A stretch of DNA of 64,000 nt. Source: Chloroflexi bacterium TSY. GTDB taxonomy: Bacteria; Chloroflexota; Anaerolineae; Caldilineales; Caldilineaceae. The notes under the pieces are model-generated. The model searched no databases and was not told where the DNA came from. It worked only from the letters and a program-made list of their open reading frames with translations. The position numbers and the translations under genes were made by a program. The stretch covers positions 62,001 through 126,000 of the forward strand of contig JAHBNG010000028.1 in the NCBI GenBank assembly GCA_019217005.1, in the 5' to 3' direction. Shown here in pieces: positions 1 through 9,482 of the stretch; position 1 is the stretch's first letter, and each line of letters starts with the position of its first letter.

Positions 1-2650
1 CTTGCGCCCGATGCGTCGCCTCAGTACGGTTGCGGACGCCTAGCTTGCCAAAGATATTGTTGGTGTGCTTGGCGATTGTGCCTGTGGCAAGGATCAGCTG
101 ATCGGCAATCTCGGGATTGGAGAGACCATCTGCCATCATGTGGAGCACTTCTAGTTCGCGATTTGTGAGGGGTTCGATGAGCGGCTGGGCGGCAGCACCG
201 ACCGTGGGAAGGAACGAGGCCTGGAGCTGCCCCACAAACGTCCGTGTGCGGTCGTGTTCCAATGCCTTGCGGAGGAGAGGCACCATCTGTGGTCCCTCAA
301 CGATGAAGGGAGCAATGATCTCTTCAGGTTCTGCCAGGTCGAGCGCCTGATTGAGTACTGTAAGTGCTTGTTCGGTCTGAGAGTCTTCTTGATACACACG
401 GGCCAGCAAGATGTTCACCTCGATCAAGTTTTCGGTCCAGCCCTCTTGTTGGGCTATCTCTCGCAGTGCTTCGAGGCGGTCAATTGTGGCTGGGTCGCCT
501 GTGACAAGCAGATAGCGAGCATGGGTGATATCCATTCGATGGTGCTGGTAGCGTGGAATCGATTTGGCCAGAGTTTGGTAGGTCGCGGCCCATGTTGCGA
601 CCTTTTTAGGTTCACCTTGCAAGAGAAACTGTTTTGCTTTGAAGGCGGCTGCAAATGCTTGTTGCTGCTCCGAATTGTATTTGCGAACTGATTCATCGAT
701 CTGTTTGATCAGCCTTGCAATCGTTGACCAGTTTCCTTGCAGTTGTTGCAATTCCGCCTGAATCATCAATCCATACTGAAGGACTGGCGGACTGCTGCGG
801 CCAAAAGAAAGCCCTCGCTGAACATTGTCGGTTGCTTGAACCAGCAAATTTTGCAGATATTGAACGCGCGCCAAACAGATATAGATATAACCCAAGGATG
901 GAGAGTCATTAAATTGATTTGTTGAATAACGCTGTAAGACTTTCTGAAACAGTGCTTCGGCTGTTGATAATTCGCCAGCCATTGCATATGTTTCTGCCAG
1001 ATCAACGTGGGAAAAGAGCCAGATGGATATCTGGTCTGTCTGCTCTGAGGACTCTGCTGCCTTGTGTAGGTATTCTTTTGCCGCCGCGATGTTGCCATTC
1101 AGGCGATGCATATACCCATATAGCTGCTGGGAGATGGCACGAGTTGTTGGCGTCAATGTTTCGGCGCTCGAGTCGAACTTCTCTAACATATCCATGGCCT
1201 GCGCCATTTGACCTTGGTTCAGGGCAACTTCGGCTTCTAGAACAGTCAACTCATTCTCAATTTCGGGCGTTGCGCTCAAATCGATCTGATCGGATGCCCA
1301 GGCTTTGCGCAATCCCTGCGTCAATTCGTGCAAAGGCTCGCGTTGCCCCGACAACAGTTGCGCCCATCCCGCAGAGATAGCAAGGGATGGCAATCCATAG
1401 AGCAACTCTTTAGGTAGTTCGTTGCACCAGCGCAAGAAGGTCTGTGGTCGGCTTTCGTGCCATAACATTGTCTGACTGGATTTGTTGATGCAGGCTGCTG
1501 CTTCTTCATATTGCCGCGACGCCAAGGCGTGTTCAATTGCTTCATCAGTTTGCCCCCGGTCAATAAACCACCGATACGCACGCTGGTGGTAAACTGACAC
1601 ATCTTCTTGATTGGAAGATTCTTGGGCAGAGTTGCGCAAATGAGCCCGTAGCGATTCGGCAAAAAGTGGATGATATCGATACCATTGACGTTGATTATCC
1701 AGAGGAACGAGGAAAAGATTTCGTTTTTCCATTTGCTCGAGCAGGGAATGGCTATCGCTGCGTCCCGTGACTGCTTCGCATAGCGATGGAGATAGCCGTC
1801 GCAGGATCGATGTCTGGAGCAGAAAATCACGTATATCTTTTGGTTGCTTTTCTAATACTTCTTCGATGAGATAGTCCAATACATGACGATCGCTCCCTGT
1901 AAATTGACTCAACAATTCCGCTGGATTCTCAGACGTCTGAAGCGACATCGAAGCCAATTGCAAACCGGCGATCCAACCTTCTGTACGTTCGGTCAGTTGC
2001 AGAATTTCATCATCGCCCAAGTCCAGGCGCAGCATCTCTCGCACGAAAGTGATCGCCTCATCTTCTGTAAACCGCAAATCATGAATCGTCAGTTCGGTAC
2101 ACTGGACGCGGACCCGCCAGCGGGCGACGGGCAACATGGATGCATCTCGGCTGATCAAAATTGTGTGAATATTTGATGGCGCATGTTCGATCCAAAAGCG
2201 CAGCCCCGTAATAATATTGTTGTCCGATATCAAATGTAGATCGTCCAAAATCAGCAGCGCTGAAACTGCACTTTGCGAGAGTTCATTAATCAGGACCGTC
2301 ATCATCGACTCGATTGTTTGGGGCAACGGTGATACTTGAGACGACTGAAGCATCTTTTGTAGGGTTACTCCCACATCTTCTTCGAGCTGCTGGAGCGCTG
2401 CAATAAAATAGTGCATAAAGCGTACTGGCTCATCATCATATTCATCTAACAGGTACCAGGTCGTCCTGTGCTCCAGTTCCTGTTCTTGGACCAACCAGTT
2501 GGACACCAGAGTTGTTTTGCCATAACCGGCAGGTGCCGTAATCAGAGTGAGTTTGCCTGTTAGGGATTGATGCAGTTTGTTAAAGAGACGGGGACGTGAA
2601 ATAACAAAAGTCGAGCTTTGTGGGGGTAGGGTTTTGGTTGAAAGTAGCAT
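1..2650 (-). CDS. MalT-like LuxR-family ATP-dependent transcriptional regulator, 3' end cut by the window
   Basis: Read on the minus strand from ATG at 2650, the frame is open for about 883 codons and leaves the window at base 1. The N-terminus has the STAND/MalT P-loop TAPAGYGKTTL near residue 40 and a Walker B ALLILDDLHL near residue 130. The last visible part (about 20-170) encodes a GerE/LuxR helix-turn-helix with LTNRELEVLHMMADGLS and EIADQL. Between them lies a long helical region expected to be the TPR-like sensor arm. Family members bind ATP and a small inducer, oligomerise and activate transcription. The inducer cannot be told from sequence. The gene is divergent from the repressor gene at 2788, so the two may share the 137-bp control region. 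The length already visible is normal for the family, and only the extreme C-terminus is missing. Confidence 0.9.
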   Translation of the reverse strand, partial: MLLSTKTLPPQSSTFVISRPRLFNKLHQSLTGKLTLITAPAGYGKTTLVSNWLVQEQELEHRTTWYLLDEYDDEPVRFMHYFIAALQQLEEDVGVTLQKMLQSSQVSPLPQTIESMMTVLINELSQSAVSALLILDDLHLISDNNIITGLRFWIEHAPSNIHTILISRDASMLPVARWRVRVQCTELTIHDLRFTEDEAITFVREMLRLDLGDDEILQLTERTEGWIAGLQLASMSLQTSENPAELLSQFTGSDRHVLDYLIEEVLEKQPKDIRDFLLQTSILRRLSPSLCEAVTGRSDSHSLLEQMEKRNLFLVPLDNQRQWYRYHPLFAESLRAHLRNSAQESSNQEDVSVYHQRAYRWFIDRGQTDEAIEHALASRQYEEAAACINKSSQTMLWHESRPQTFLRWCNELPKELLYGLPSLAISAGWAQLLSGQREPLHELTQGLRKAWASDQIDLSATPEIENELTVLEAEVALNQGQMAQAMDMLEKFDSSAETLTPTTRAISQQLYGYMHRLNGNIAAAKEYLHKAAESSEQTDQISIWLFSHVDLAETYAMAGELSTAEALFQKVLQRYSTNQFNDSPSLGYIYICLARVQYLQNLLVQATDNVQRGLSFGRSSPPVLQYGLMIQAELQQLQGNWSTIARLIKQIDESVRKYNSEQQQAFAAAFKAKQFLLQGEPKKVATWAATYQTLAKSIPRYQHHRMDITHARYLLVTGDPATIDRLEALREIAQQEGWTENLIEVNILLARVYQEDSQTEQALTVLNQALDLAEPEEIIAPFIVEGPQMVPLLRKALEHDRTRTFVGQLQASFLPTVGAAAQPLIEPLTNRELEVLHMMADGLSNPEIADQLILATGTIAKHTNNIFGKLGVRNRTEATHRAQ

Positions 2651-2690
2651 AAACGAATTGTCTATTCGAGTTCATCCAATTACTTAACAG

Positions 2691-2767
2691 TTGACAGACC
2701 ATCCATATGGATGGTATACTGTCTCTGTACCATCTATATGGAGTACTTATGGATTCCATATAGATTC
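2691..2767 (+). promoter_or_regulatory. Sigma-70-type promoter overlapped by three operator-like repeats
   Basis: TTGACA (2691-2696) and TATACT (2715-2720) are separated by 18 bp and point toward the ribbon-helix-helix gene at 2788. Three copies of TCCATATRGATGGTA-like sequence lie on top of it: plus strand at 2702-2718, minus strand at 2728-2744, and a shorter plus-strand copy at 2753-2767. The first two form an inverted repeat around the start-site region. This is the arrangement expected for an autorepressed RHH regulator, and it could also control the divergent MalT-like gene. The repeats are directly visible; the binding protein is inferred. Confidence 0.6.
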
Positions 2768-2787
2768 TTTGTAAAAGACGAACACAT

Positions 2788-3174
2788 ATGTCAACAACAG
2801 AAAAGATTACGATTAATACAAGTGTCGTCGATCTGGGCAAAATCGACTTACTGGTCCAAGAGGGATTTTACTCTACGCGTACCGACTTTATCCGTAGTGC
2901 AATTCGCAATCAGCTCAACAAACATGAACCTGAAACGCAAAGCGTCGTCGAACGTCATTCAGTCGGTTTGGGCATCTTTTACTGTTCGAAGAAATCGCTT
3001 GAATCAGCGCTTGCCGAGGAAAAGCGCGTCACGTTTAAGGTGGCGGGCATGTTGGTGATTGACAATGATGTATCGCCGGAATTAGCCAACAATACAATCG
3101 ATTCGATCAAAGTGTGGGGTGTGTTGCGGGCAAGTAAACCTGTAAAAAATGTTCTGGGGGATCGGCTTCGATAA
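2788..3174 (+). CDS. Ribbon-helix-helix (CopG/Arc-type) transcriptional regulator
   Basis: A 128-residue protein. Residues 1-45 look like an RHH domain: a beta strand EKITINTSVVDLGKID, then helices QEGFYSTRTDFIRSAIR and NQLNKHEPE. The strand inserts in the DNA major groove as a dimer. The remaining 80 residues are unassigned and contain two hydrophobic stretches (SVGLGIFYC, VAGMLVIDN) that could form a small effector-binding or oligomerisation fold, loosely like NikR-type regulators. I see no clear metal-ligand histidine set, so a metal role is not claimed. The operator-like repeats just upstream suggest autoregulation. Confidence 0.75.
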   Translation: MSTTEKITINTSVVDLGKIDLLVQEGFYSTRTDFIRSAIRNQLNKHEPETQSVVERHSVGLGIFYCSKKSLESALAEEKRVTFKVAGMLVIDNDVSPELANNTIDSIKVWGVLRASKPVKNVLGDRLR

Positions 3175-3204
3175 GCGTGTTTTAGGACATGAAGTGCCTG
3201 TGGT

Positions 3205-3275
3205 TCAATCCCTTCACTCTCTTCATGGTTCTATTTTCCTTGTCATCCACCGGAGATCTTGTCGAACCATTTTTT
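3205..3275. repeat. Dispersed repeat, copy 1 (partner at 61111-61190)
   Basis: The string CACTCTCTTCATGGTTCT followed by TTTTCCTTGTCATCCACC, GAGATC and GTCGAACC is found again near 61130-61180 with few differences. Both copies are intergenic and in the same orientation. It encodes nothing recognisable and may be an inactive mobile fragment. Confidence 0.6.
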
Positions 3276-3344
3276 CTTGACAAGATTCTGATTTCTTGCG
3301 CTTTGAACAAGAGATAATTACACTGTGAATTGAGGGTATGTACA

Positions 3345-3411
3345 CAGAGTGTGTAACTGAATACTGCCCAGTCAGAAAACCGCTGCATTTACACACTTTG
3401 GGACACACTCT
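3345..3411. repeat. Palindromic repeat before the thiolase operon (inverted partner at 55927-56000)
   Basis: The segment starts GAGTGTGTAACTGAA and ends TTTACACACTTTGGGACACACTC, so its ends are inverted repeats. The same roughly 70 bp occurs in opposite orientation near 55927-56000, upstream of the DUF4058 gene. The ends resemble IS256-type termini by eye, so it may be a MITE. That family link is only a guess. Confidence 0.55.
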
Positions 3412-3451
3412 CTGAATTGATGAATCAATAAATCCTATAAGGCCATTCCAA

Positions 3452-4642
3452 ATGAATAACGCATATATTGTTGCGGCAAAACGTACACCAATTGGCAAGT
3501 TTGGTGGTGTCTTCAAAGATATGTCTCCCATCAGCTTAGGGGCTTCTGCCATGCAGGCTGTCTTAATGCAAGCTGGGGTCGATGGTGACAAGCTCGATCT
3601 CTACATGATGGGGAACGTCTTGCGGGCTGGACATGGACAACTGTTGCCCCGTCAAGCGGCGTTCAAAGCCGGTATTCCAAACACGATTGATGGCTATGCT
3701 GTCGATATGGTCTGTTCTTCCGCGATGATGGCTGTTATCAATGCTGCCACATTCATCAAGGCGGGTGAGGCAGATTTGGTGTTGGCTGGTGGTATGGAGT
3801 CTATGTCGCAGACCGGCTTTTACCTATCACACCGGGCGCGATGGGGATATCGATATCTGGCTGGCCGCCCAGAGGGTGTGATCGATATCTTAGAATATGA
3901 TGGTCTGACCGATCCCATCACAGATGAGGCCATGGGGGATGAGACCGATCGGCTCTCCGAGGCCTACGAAGTGACGCGATCTGAAGTCGATACAGTTGCA
4001 TTCCATTCGCATGAGCGGGCAACCGTTGCAACAGAAGAACATCTCTTCGCACAAGAAATTGCTCCAGTTGAGGTGAAAACACGTAAGGGGTCCACCTTGG
4101 TCCAACGTGATGAAGGAATTCGTTCGGATACGACGCTCGAATCGCTCGGCAAACTCCGACCTGCATTTACTGCGAATGGAATCTTAACCGCAGGCAATTC
4201 CAGTCAGTTGAGTGATGGTGCAGCGGCAGTTCTCTTGGCCAGCGAATCGGCTCTCGAACAGCGTAATTTAACTCCTCTAGCCAAAATTGTCAGCAGCGCA
4301 TGGGCGGCAGGCGAAACGTGGCGTTTTGCCGAAGCACCCATCCCAGCAGTGCAGAAGTTACTGGCCAAACAATCGATGAAAGTAGCAGACATCGACCTCT
4401 ATGAAAACAACGAGGCATTTGCCACAAATAGCGTCCTCTTTCATAAAGTTCTTGGTATCCCATATGAGAAGTTGAATGTTCATGGTGGTGCAATTGCCTT
4501 GGGGCATCCCATTGGCTGCACTGGCACACGCATCATCGTCACGCTGATCAATGCCCTCAAACAACGGGACGGTCAGTTCGGCGTGGCTGCGCTTTGTCAC
4601 GGCACGGGTGGTGGCACGGCTGTATTGGTTGAGAATTCGTAG
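3452..4642 (+). CDS. Thiolase (acetyl-CoA C-acyltransferase)
   Basis: A full-length 396-residue thiolase that condenses or cleaves acyl-CoA/acetoacetyl-CoA. The nucleophilic cysteine is at C88 in [13 protein letters not shown]. The conserved histidine lies in [16 protein letters not shown] near residue 350, and the C-terminal catalytic cysteine in [11 protein letters not shown]. That last motif has CHGTGGG where many thiolases have CIGGGMG, a variant that is family-compatible. NEAFA, which supports the active site, is also present. It is the first gene of a run with the B12-binding subunit 14 bp downstream and the MeaB GTPase after that. Acetoacetyl-CoA made by the synthetase at 29901-31898 would be a natural substrate. 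Degradative versus biosynthetic direction cannot be decided. Confidence 0.93.
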   Translation: MNNAYIVAAKRTPIGKFGGVFKDMSPISLGASAMQAVLMQAGVDGDKLDLYMMGNVLRAGHGQLLPRQAAFKAGIPNTIDGYAVDMVCSSAMMAVINAATFIKAGEADLVLAGGMESMSQTGFYLSHRARWGYRYLAGRPEGVIDILEYDGLTDPITDEAMGDETDRLSEAYEVTRSEVDTVAFHSHERATVATEEHLFAQEIAPVEVKTRKGSTLVQRDEGIRSDTTLESLGKLRPAFTANGILTAGNSSQLSDGAAAVLLASESALEQRNLTPLAKIVSSAWAAGETWRFAEAPIPAVQKLLAKQSMKVADIDLYENNEAFATNSVLFHKVLGIPYEKLNVHGGAIALGHPIGCTGTRIIVTLINALKQRDGQFGVAALCHGTGGGTAVLVENS

Positions 4643-4656
4643 AGAAGAAGCAGTCA

Positions 4657-5067
4657 ATGAACTATATAATGAGCAATCGCAAAATACGAGTGCTGGTGGC
4701 CAAACCAGGGTTGGATGGACATGATCGAGGAGCCAAGGTGGTGGCTCGTTCTCTACGCGATGCCGGGTTTGAAGTCATCTATACCGGCATTCGGCAGACA
4801 CCTCAAATGATTGCGGAGGCCGCCCTACAAGAGGATGTGGATGTTGTGGGGATGAGTATCCTGAGCGGTGCACACATGACACTTTGCCCCAAGGTCGTCG
4901 AGCTGTTGCGCGAACAAGGTCAGGGCGATGTAGTCGTGTTGGTTGGCGGAATTATTCCGAATGAGGACATTGAGCCGCTCAAGGCCGCAGGGATCAACGA
5001 GGTCTTTGGTCCGGGCACATCAACCCGGGATATTATTCAGTACATTCACAATGTATTTAATTTGTAG
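4657..5067 (+). CDS. B12-binding (small/C-terminal) subunit of an acyl-CoA mutase
   Basis: A 136-residue stand-alone cobalamin-binding domain. The base-off/His-on motif [10 protein letters not shown] (D-x-H-x-x-G) is at about residues 20-29. It is followed by [10 protein letters not shown] and the GG of VLVGGIIP, the other two signatures of the methylmalonyl-CoA mutase C-terminal domain. It should pair with a separate catalytic large subunit, as in methylmalonyl-, ethylmalonyl- or isobutyryl-CoA mutase, but no large subunit lies in this window. A second possible start (MSNRK) is 12 bases in. A purine-rich GAGAAGAAG lies before the first ATG. The gene for the MeaB-type chaperone GTPase follows, which supports the mutase role. 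Confidence 0.88.
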   Translation: MNYIMSNRKIRVLVAKPGLDGHDRGAKVVARSLRDAGFEVIYTGIRQTPQMIAEAALQEDVDVVGMSILSGAHMTLCPKVVELLREQGQGDVVVLVGGIIPNEDIEPLKAAGINEVFGPGTSTRDIIQYIHNVFNL

Positions 5068-5075
5068 GTCCTGGC

Positions 5076-5150
5076 TCTGGCGGGACAGGTGCCAAGTAGC
5101 CCGAATTTTGGCTTGGAAAAGACCGCTCTCTTGGTGGTCGTCCCGCCAGA
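5076..5150. repeat. Long inverted repeat between the mutase subunit and MeaB genes
   Basis: TCTGGCGGGAC (5076-5086) and GTCCCGCCAGA (5140-5150) form a perfect 11-bp inverted repeat with a 53-base loop. No T-run follows, so it is not a textbook terminator. It may be a small palindromic element or an RNA processing or attenuation site inside the operon. Confidence 0.5.
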
Positions 5151-5210
5151 AACGGAACCTATAATTTTCTATCATACCTTCGATTACACTGTAGTAGTTG
5201 GAATTGATTC

Positions 5211-6224
5211 ATGGTTCATCATAAGAAATTGGTTAATGGTATATTGAATGGTCGACGTTTAGACATTGCTCGCGCAATTACCCATGTTGAAAATGAACAA
5301 GATGGTGCCACACAACTGCTCAGTACTCTCTATCCACATACGGGCAAAGCCCACATCATCGGTGTGACTGGGGCGCCTGGGACGGGCAAATCGACGCTCG
5401 TTACCATGCTCGCAAAGCAATACCGAGAATTGGGGTTAACTGTCGCAATTCTTGCCATCGATCCCTCCAGCCCGTTTACAGGCGGTGCGCTATTGGGTGA
5501 TCGTGTCCGCATGCGTACGCTTTCTGGCGATCAAGGCATTTTTATCCGCAGCATGGCGACCCGTGGCAGCCTTGGTGGCTTGAGCAAAACAAGCAGCGAT
5601 GTTGTGACAATATTGGATGCCGCCGGTTTTGAGCGCATCATTGTCGAGACTGTTGGTGTGGGGCAAGCCGAGATCGATGTCGCCAGCACTGCCCACACGA
5701 CTTTGGTCATCGAAGCACCGGGTATGGGCGATGAAGTCCAAGCCATCAAAGCCGGAATTCTTGAAATTGCTGACATTCTGGTCGTCAACAAAGCAGATAG
5801 ACCAGGTGTCGACCGGACAGTTCGGGCTTTGCAGATGGTCCTGGCTCTGGATAGTGGTGTCACGCAGCAAGTTCGACATCACGGGCAGTTGTTGTCTGTT
5901 GAATCTCCCGCAAGCGCCAGCGAGAGCCAAGAGTCATGGAACGTACAGATCCTCAAAACCGTTTCAACAACGGGCGAGGGAATCAACGAGTTGTGTCGTC
6001 AGATCGACTGTCATTCTGCCTGGCTGACTAAGTCGAGCGAACGAGTGATGCGCGAAAAGCTGCGTATTAGCAAAACGATCGAAACGATCATCCAGTCCGA
6101 ACTCAACCGCCGTATTCGGGCTTCTATGCCAGATGGTGTACTAGACACCAAGATTGAGGAAGTACGCCAACGTCGGATGGATCCATACCAAGTCGCGCGA
6201 ACACTTTTGGATAAACTTAGCTGA
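5211..6224 (+). CDS. MeaB/ArgK-type P-loop GTPase, acyl-CoA mutase chaperone
   Basis: A G3E-family GTPase of 337 residues. It has Walker A GVTGAPGTGKSTLV (about residues 51-64), DPSSPFTGGALLGDR typical of MeaB, an ETVGVGQAEID switch region and the guanine-specificity motif NKAD near 194. Members protect and reload adenosylcobalamin-dependent mutases in the cytosol. Its place after the B12-binding subunit fits that role. The length matches the family and the frame is intact. The gene ends about 90 bp before the first IS. Confidence 0.92.
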   Translation: MVHHKKLVNGILNGRRLDIARAITHVENEQDGATQLLSTLYPHTGKAHIIGVTGAPGTGKSTLVTMLAKQYRELGLTVAILAIDPSSPFTGGALLGDRVRMRTLSGDQGIFIRSMATRGSLGGLSKTSSDVVTILDAAGFERIIVETVGVGQAEIDVASTAHTTLVIEAPGMGDEVQAIKAGILEIADILVVNKADRPGVDRTVRALQMVLALDSGVTQQVRHHGQLLSVESPASASESQESWNVQILKTVSTTGEGINELCRQIDCHSAWLTKSSERVMREKLRISKTIETIIQSELNRRIRASMPDGVLDTKIEEVRQRRMDPYQVARTLLDKLS

Positions 6225-6312
6225 CATTTGGATCAAGATATAGAATTACTTGTTGATGTTGTGTCAAATTAGTCCCGCCAGTGCTACACTGCAAGCATCA
6301 CAATTGTCAATG

Positions 6313-7869
6313 ACTCGATAGTTGTGAAATGAATATTTTCCAAATTTGACAAAAGAGACAAAAGTCATCTCAATAGATTGCATCAAGAAAAAAGTGCGAA
6401 AAAGGAGCCATCAAGATGCAATTGCCGATAGTGAATGTAGCGCCACTGGTCAGGGAGCATAGCGAAACCTTTCGTTCAGTATTTGCCAATCGTAAACAGT
6501 TTCGCCACTTTGAAAACTATCTGACGGGTCTGATGGTCTTGGACAACAAAAGCATGGCAAATATTGCCCGCTGCATTCTAGATAGTGCAGATAAGACGAA
6601 TATATCACGGTATTTGAGTGAAGCTCCTTGGCGAGCCGAAAAACTCAATGATGAGCGTATAGGTTACATGAAGTCAGAGACAGCACAATACCAACGTTCA
6701 GAGTCAGAATCGGTATTAGCGATTGACGATACACTATGTGAACACGTGGGAAGTCTGTTCGAGTATATCGATACACACTACAATCATAGCAATGGTCAGC
6801 ATCCACTGGCTCATAACTTAGTCACAAGTCACTATGTCAGTGGCGCTGTTCGTTTTCCGGTCGATGCAAGTATCTACGACGGTACGAAGAGTTTACCGAC
6901 TGGGAAGCATTTGTGGAAAACCATTTCCCAGTGACTGAGATTCCCAAGAAAAAGAAAGAACGAACCGCTTTTCATAAACGAGTGGATAGCCACCTATTAA
7001 CTGACCCCGCCTTTCGAGGGCTAGACGAAGCGTTTAAGACCAAGATAACCATTGCCAGTGAACTGGTTGAAAAAAGCTGTTGAACGAACCCTTATCTTTG
7101 GTTGGGCTCTCTTCGATGGTTGGTATCTCGCTCCAGATCTTCTAGCTGTACTCGATCGTCTGAATAAAGATTGGATCAGCATCTTGAAGTGCAATCGCAA
7201 TCTGGAGACAAATAGCTTTCGTTTGCGAGATGAAGACGGTCAGCCGATAACTTTCGAGGGGCCACATATTAAAGTCAAAGAGTTGGTCCCCTACATCCCC
7301 CCAGAATGCCTACAAACCTGTCACCATTGATGGTCGTACTTACTATACCTTTACCATGACTGTGCGTATCCCTTCTATCGGCAAGGTACGCATCGTGATT
7401 AGTTTTGATAATCCTGAATTGCAAGGCAATTAGGCCGTTTTAGTGACCAATCGCACTGATTGTAATGCCAAACGCATTCTCTCGATTTACCTGCTTCGTT
7501 GGCCTATCGAGACGGTTTATCAGGATGGTAAACAACTGCTTGGCCTTGATGAATATTGCATGCGACCTGCCCACGCCTTTCAAAAAACATTGGTCTCTGG
7601 TCTTCGTGGCTTATTCTCTCTTGCACCTTGATTGTTTGGGACCATCATTGGCTAAAACTCAATTCTCGCCCAGCAAATCCCTTGGTGAGGCTACTCGGCA
7701 GCAAGCTCAGTCACTAATTCAAGATCTCATCTTGACTGCACATCATGCCTTGAATGACGGACAGGAGATTGCAGAGGTCTTCGCTACCCTTTTCGCCAAA
7801 CAGCAGGCCTGCTCTGCTTAATTTTGACTTTGTCAAATCCGGCACCTGCTCAAAATACAACTATCGAGT
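6313..7869 (+). mobile_element. IS4/IS701-type insertion sequence, copy 1
   Basis: A 1557-bp element with terminal inverted repeats beginning ACTCGATAGTTGT, with ATTTGACAAA further in, at both ends. It is flanked by a perfect 5-bp duplication CAATG (6308-6312 and 7870-7874). Two further copies lie at 13143-14696 and 54011-55566, both inverted relative to this one. The three are nearly identical, so the spread was recent. Confidence 0.92.
6416..7821 (+). pseudogene. DDE transposase of IS copy 1, broken frame
   Basis: Read across frames, the protein would be about 470 residues of an IS4/IS701-type DDE transposase. The first Asp is in AIDDTLCEH, the second in FDGWYLAPD, and the Glu region is RWPIETVYQDGKQLLGLDEY. 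In this copy the frame is lost at CTACGACGG (about 6877; copy 3 has an extra C), at an A6 run (about 7071), at a C6 run (about 7300) and at an A6 run (about 7586). In addition an in-frame TAG (7431-7433) separates ELQGN from AVLVTNRTD in all three copies. As written no full transposase can be made. Confidence 0.85.
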
Positions 7870-7981
7870 CAATGATACGAATAAGATTCCAAGAACACTC
7901 ATTAAACATTCAGCAATTCGACAATTCAGCAAGTGACAATTTGCTAGCATCTTGTCAATCTATAGATTGAGGAGTACATGA

Positions 7982-9481
7982 CTTTACTTTCTGGTAAAGG
8001 CTTGAGTGACAAAGGGCAAACCGAAAGGGGCGGAAAAAAGAATCCACCCTGAAAAAACGGGATAAAATGTAAAAATAGTGCTCGGCTAGTTTAAGCAGCG
8101 GCATTGAGGCGGCGATGAGCGAGAACGCCTTTAGGTAAATGGTGTGAAACCGAGGCCTTTTTCCGAAAGTCAGGGTCGAGTTGGTCGGGAGTTGGAAAAA
8201 GAGCACTCGAGAGAACGCGGCGCAGCCTGCCGGGAGTGGCTTGAGGCTCTCGATCCCAGTAGCCAGTCGGTATGGGAGGAAGAGAAGCGGCTAAATGGGA
8301 AAGAAGATTGCCAGCCAGCAGCCCCAGTTCAGGTAAGCGGAAGCAAGCCTCATCGGCATGAACAAATTGACGATGTAAGCCAATCATCTGCTTGGAAGCC
8401 AAGGGGGGGATGTTCAACAGGCCAGCGCTCCAGATAGAAAAGATAAATGGTTTCAGCTTGTAAAGCCATGACGGTCGCCAGAACCAAAGGTGTGTGATAA
8501 GCAGGATCCTGAAAGACGTAAATCGAATAGGTGCGGTTGGCTGTATCCACCTTGGTTGTCCTGGGGACGAGATTGTGCCATGCTTGATAGCGAATCAGGC
8601 GACCACTATAGACAAATTGACCAAACGAGTCTGGAGTTGTGGCCTCGAGTCGCTTTCCCTATAGCATCGAGAGAGCGGACGCACAATATCACCATATTCG
8701 GGTGGTCTGCCTTTTTCCTTACGTTCGGGTAACTCATTGCGGCGCGCTGTGCAGTTAATCGCTTCCCGAAGGACAAATCGGTCGACGTCGCTTTCTAGCA
8801 TTTCTCTGATTGTAAACCCGGCATCGACCACCGCCACTTCGTCTGACTCCAGTGATTTCTTGGTCTCTTTCAGCAGCTTTTTCCGAAACTCACTTTCCTT
8901 TGTGCCTACCTCGCATCTCATGATTGCCTTGAGCAGTGGCACTCGTTTCCCGCCTATCTCCCCCGAGCTTATCATCACTCCAAAGATGAGCGCGGGCAAT
9001 GCCCGACGAGCCGTTGAGTTATAGAGTCGGTTCACTTTCCCTTGCAGCTTCGGTCGCCAGAACCCTGTGATATCTATGCTTTTCACTCGGTATCCTTCTA
9101 ACTTTTTTGCCTCCCATTCCCCTTTCCACTCCACTTCTTCTTGCCACGATGAGAGCAGGCTTGCAATATCCCATGATCCATATCGAAAGCTCCACCAGCT
9201 TCGCCGGAGCTCCTCATCTTCAAACCCGCTTTCACTCAATCCACTATGGATTGCTCCTCGACTTTTCAGAAACGACCCATTCATCATCGCCCACATCAGA
9301 CGCATTACATTTACGTTTGTTCCCACCGGCGTTACTTGCAATACATTCATCAGTACTGCTATAGTTATTTCTGGCGCGGTTAGCATTCCTTCCTCCTTTT
9401 TTGGGTTCTCTACCTTTAGGATGAAACGCTAACCGCTTTTTGTCACATTTCTCACCTCATCTCTTTTACCAGAAAGTAAAG
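7982..9481 (-). mobile_element. Second IS type, inserted at the start codon of the S51-like peptidase gene
   Basis: A 1500-bp element. Its ends are CTTTACTTTCTGGTAAAG on the left and the reverse complement of CTTTACTTTCTGGTAAAA on the right, with a 5-bp target duplication CATGA (7977-7981, 9482-9486). The duplicated target includes the ATG of the downstream gene. The original ribosome site (TTGAGGAG, 7967-7974) is left on the far side of the element. The family is not identified with certainty; a DDE transposase is present. Confidence 0.85.
8091..9386 (-). pseudogene. DDE transposase of the second IS type, frameshifted
   Basis: The first 230 or so residues are in one frame: a start region, IDITGFWRPKL, PALIFGVMISSGE, then VVDAGFTIREML and the basic NCTARRNELPERKEKGRPP. 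The protein then continues in other frames (YLERWPVEH near 8420, and KQMIGLHRQFVHADEACFRL down to a TAA at 8091). The aspartates in DITGFW and VVDAGF and the glutamate in RWPVEH look like the DDE triad. At least two frame changes are needed (about 8640 and 8410), so the gene is broken or mis-sequenced. Confidence 0.7.
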
Positions 9482-9482
9482 C

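Noticed and set aside
1..2650. Many plus-strand open frames opposite the MalT-like gene
   Set aside because: They are antisense to a long coherent regulator frame with P-loop and HTH.
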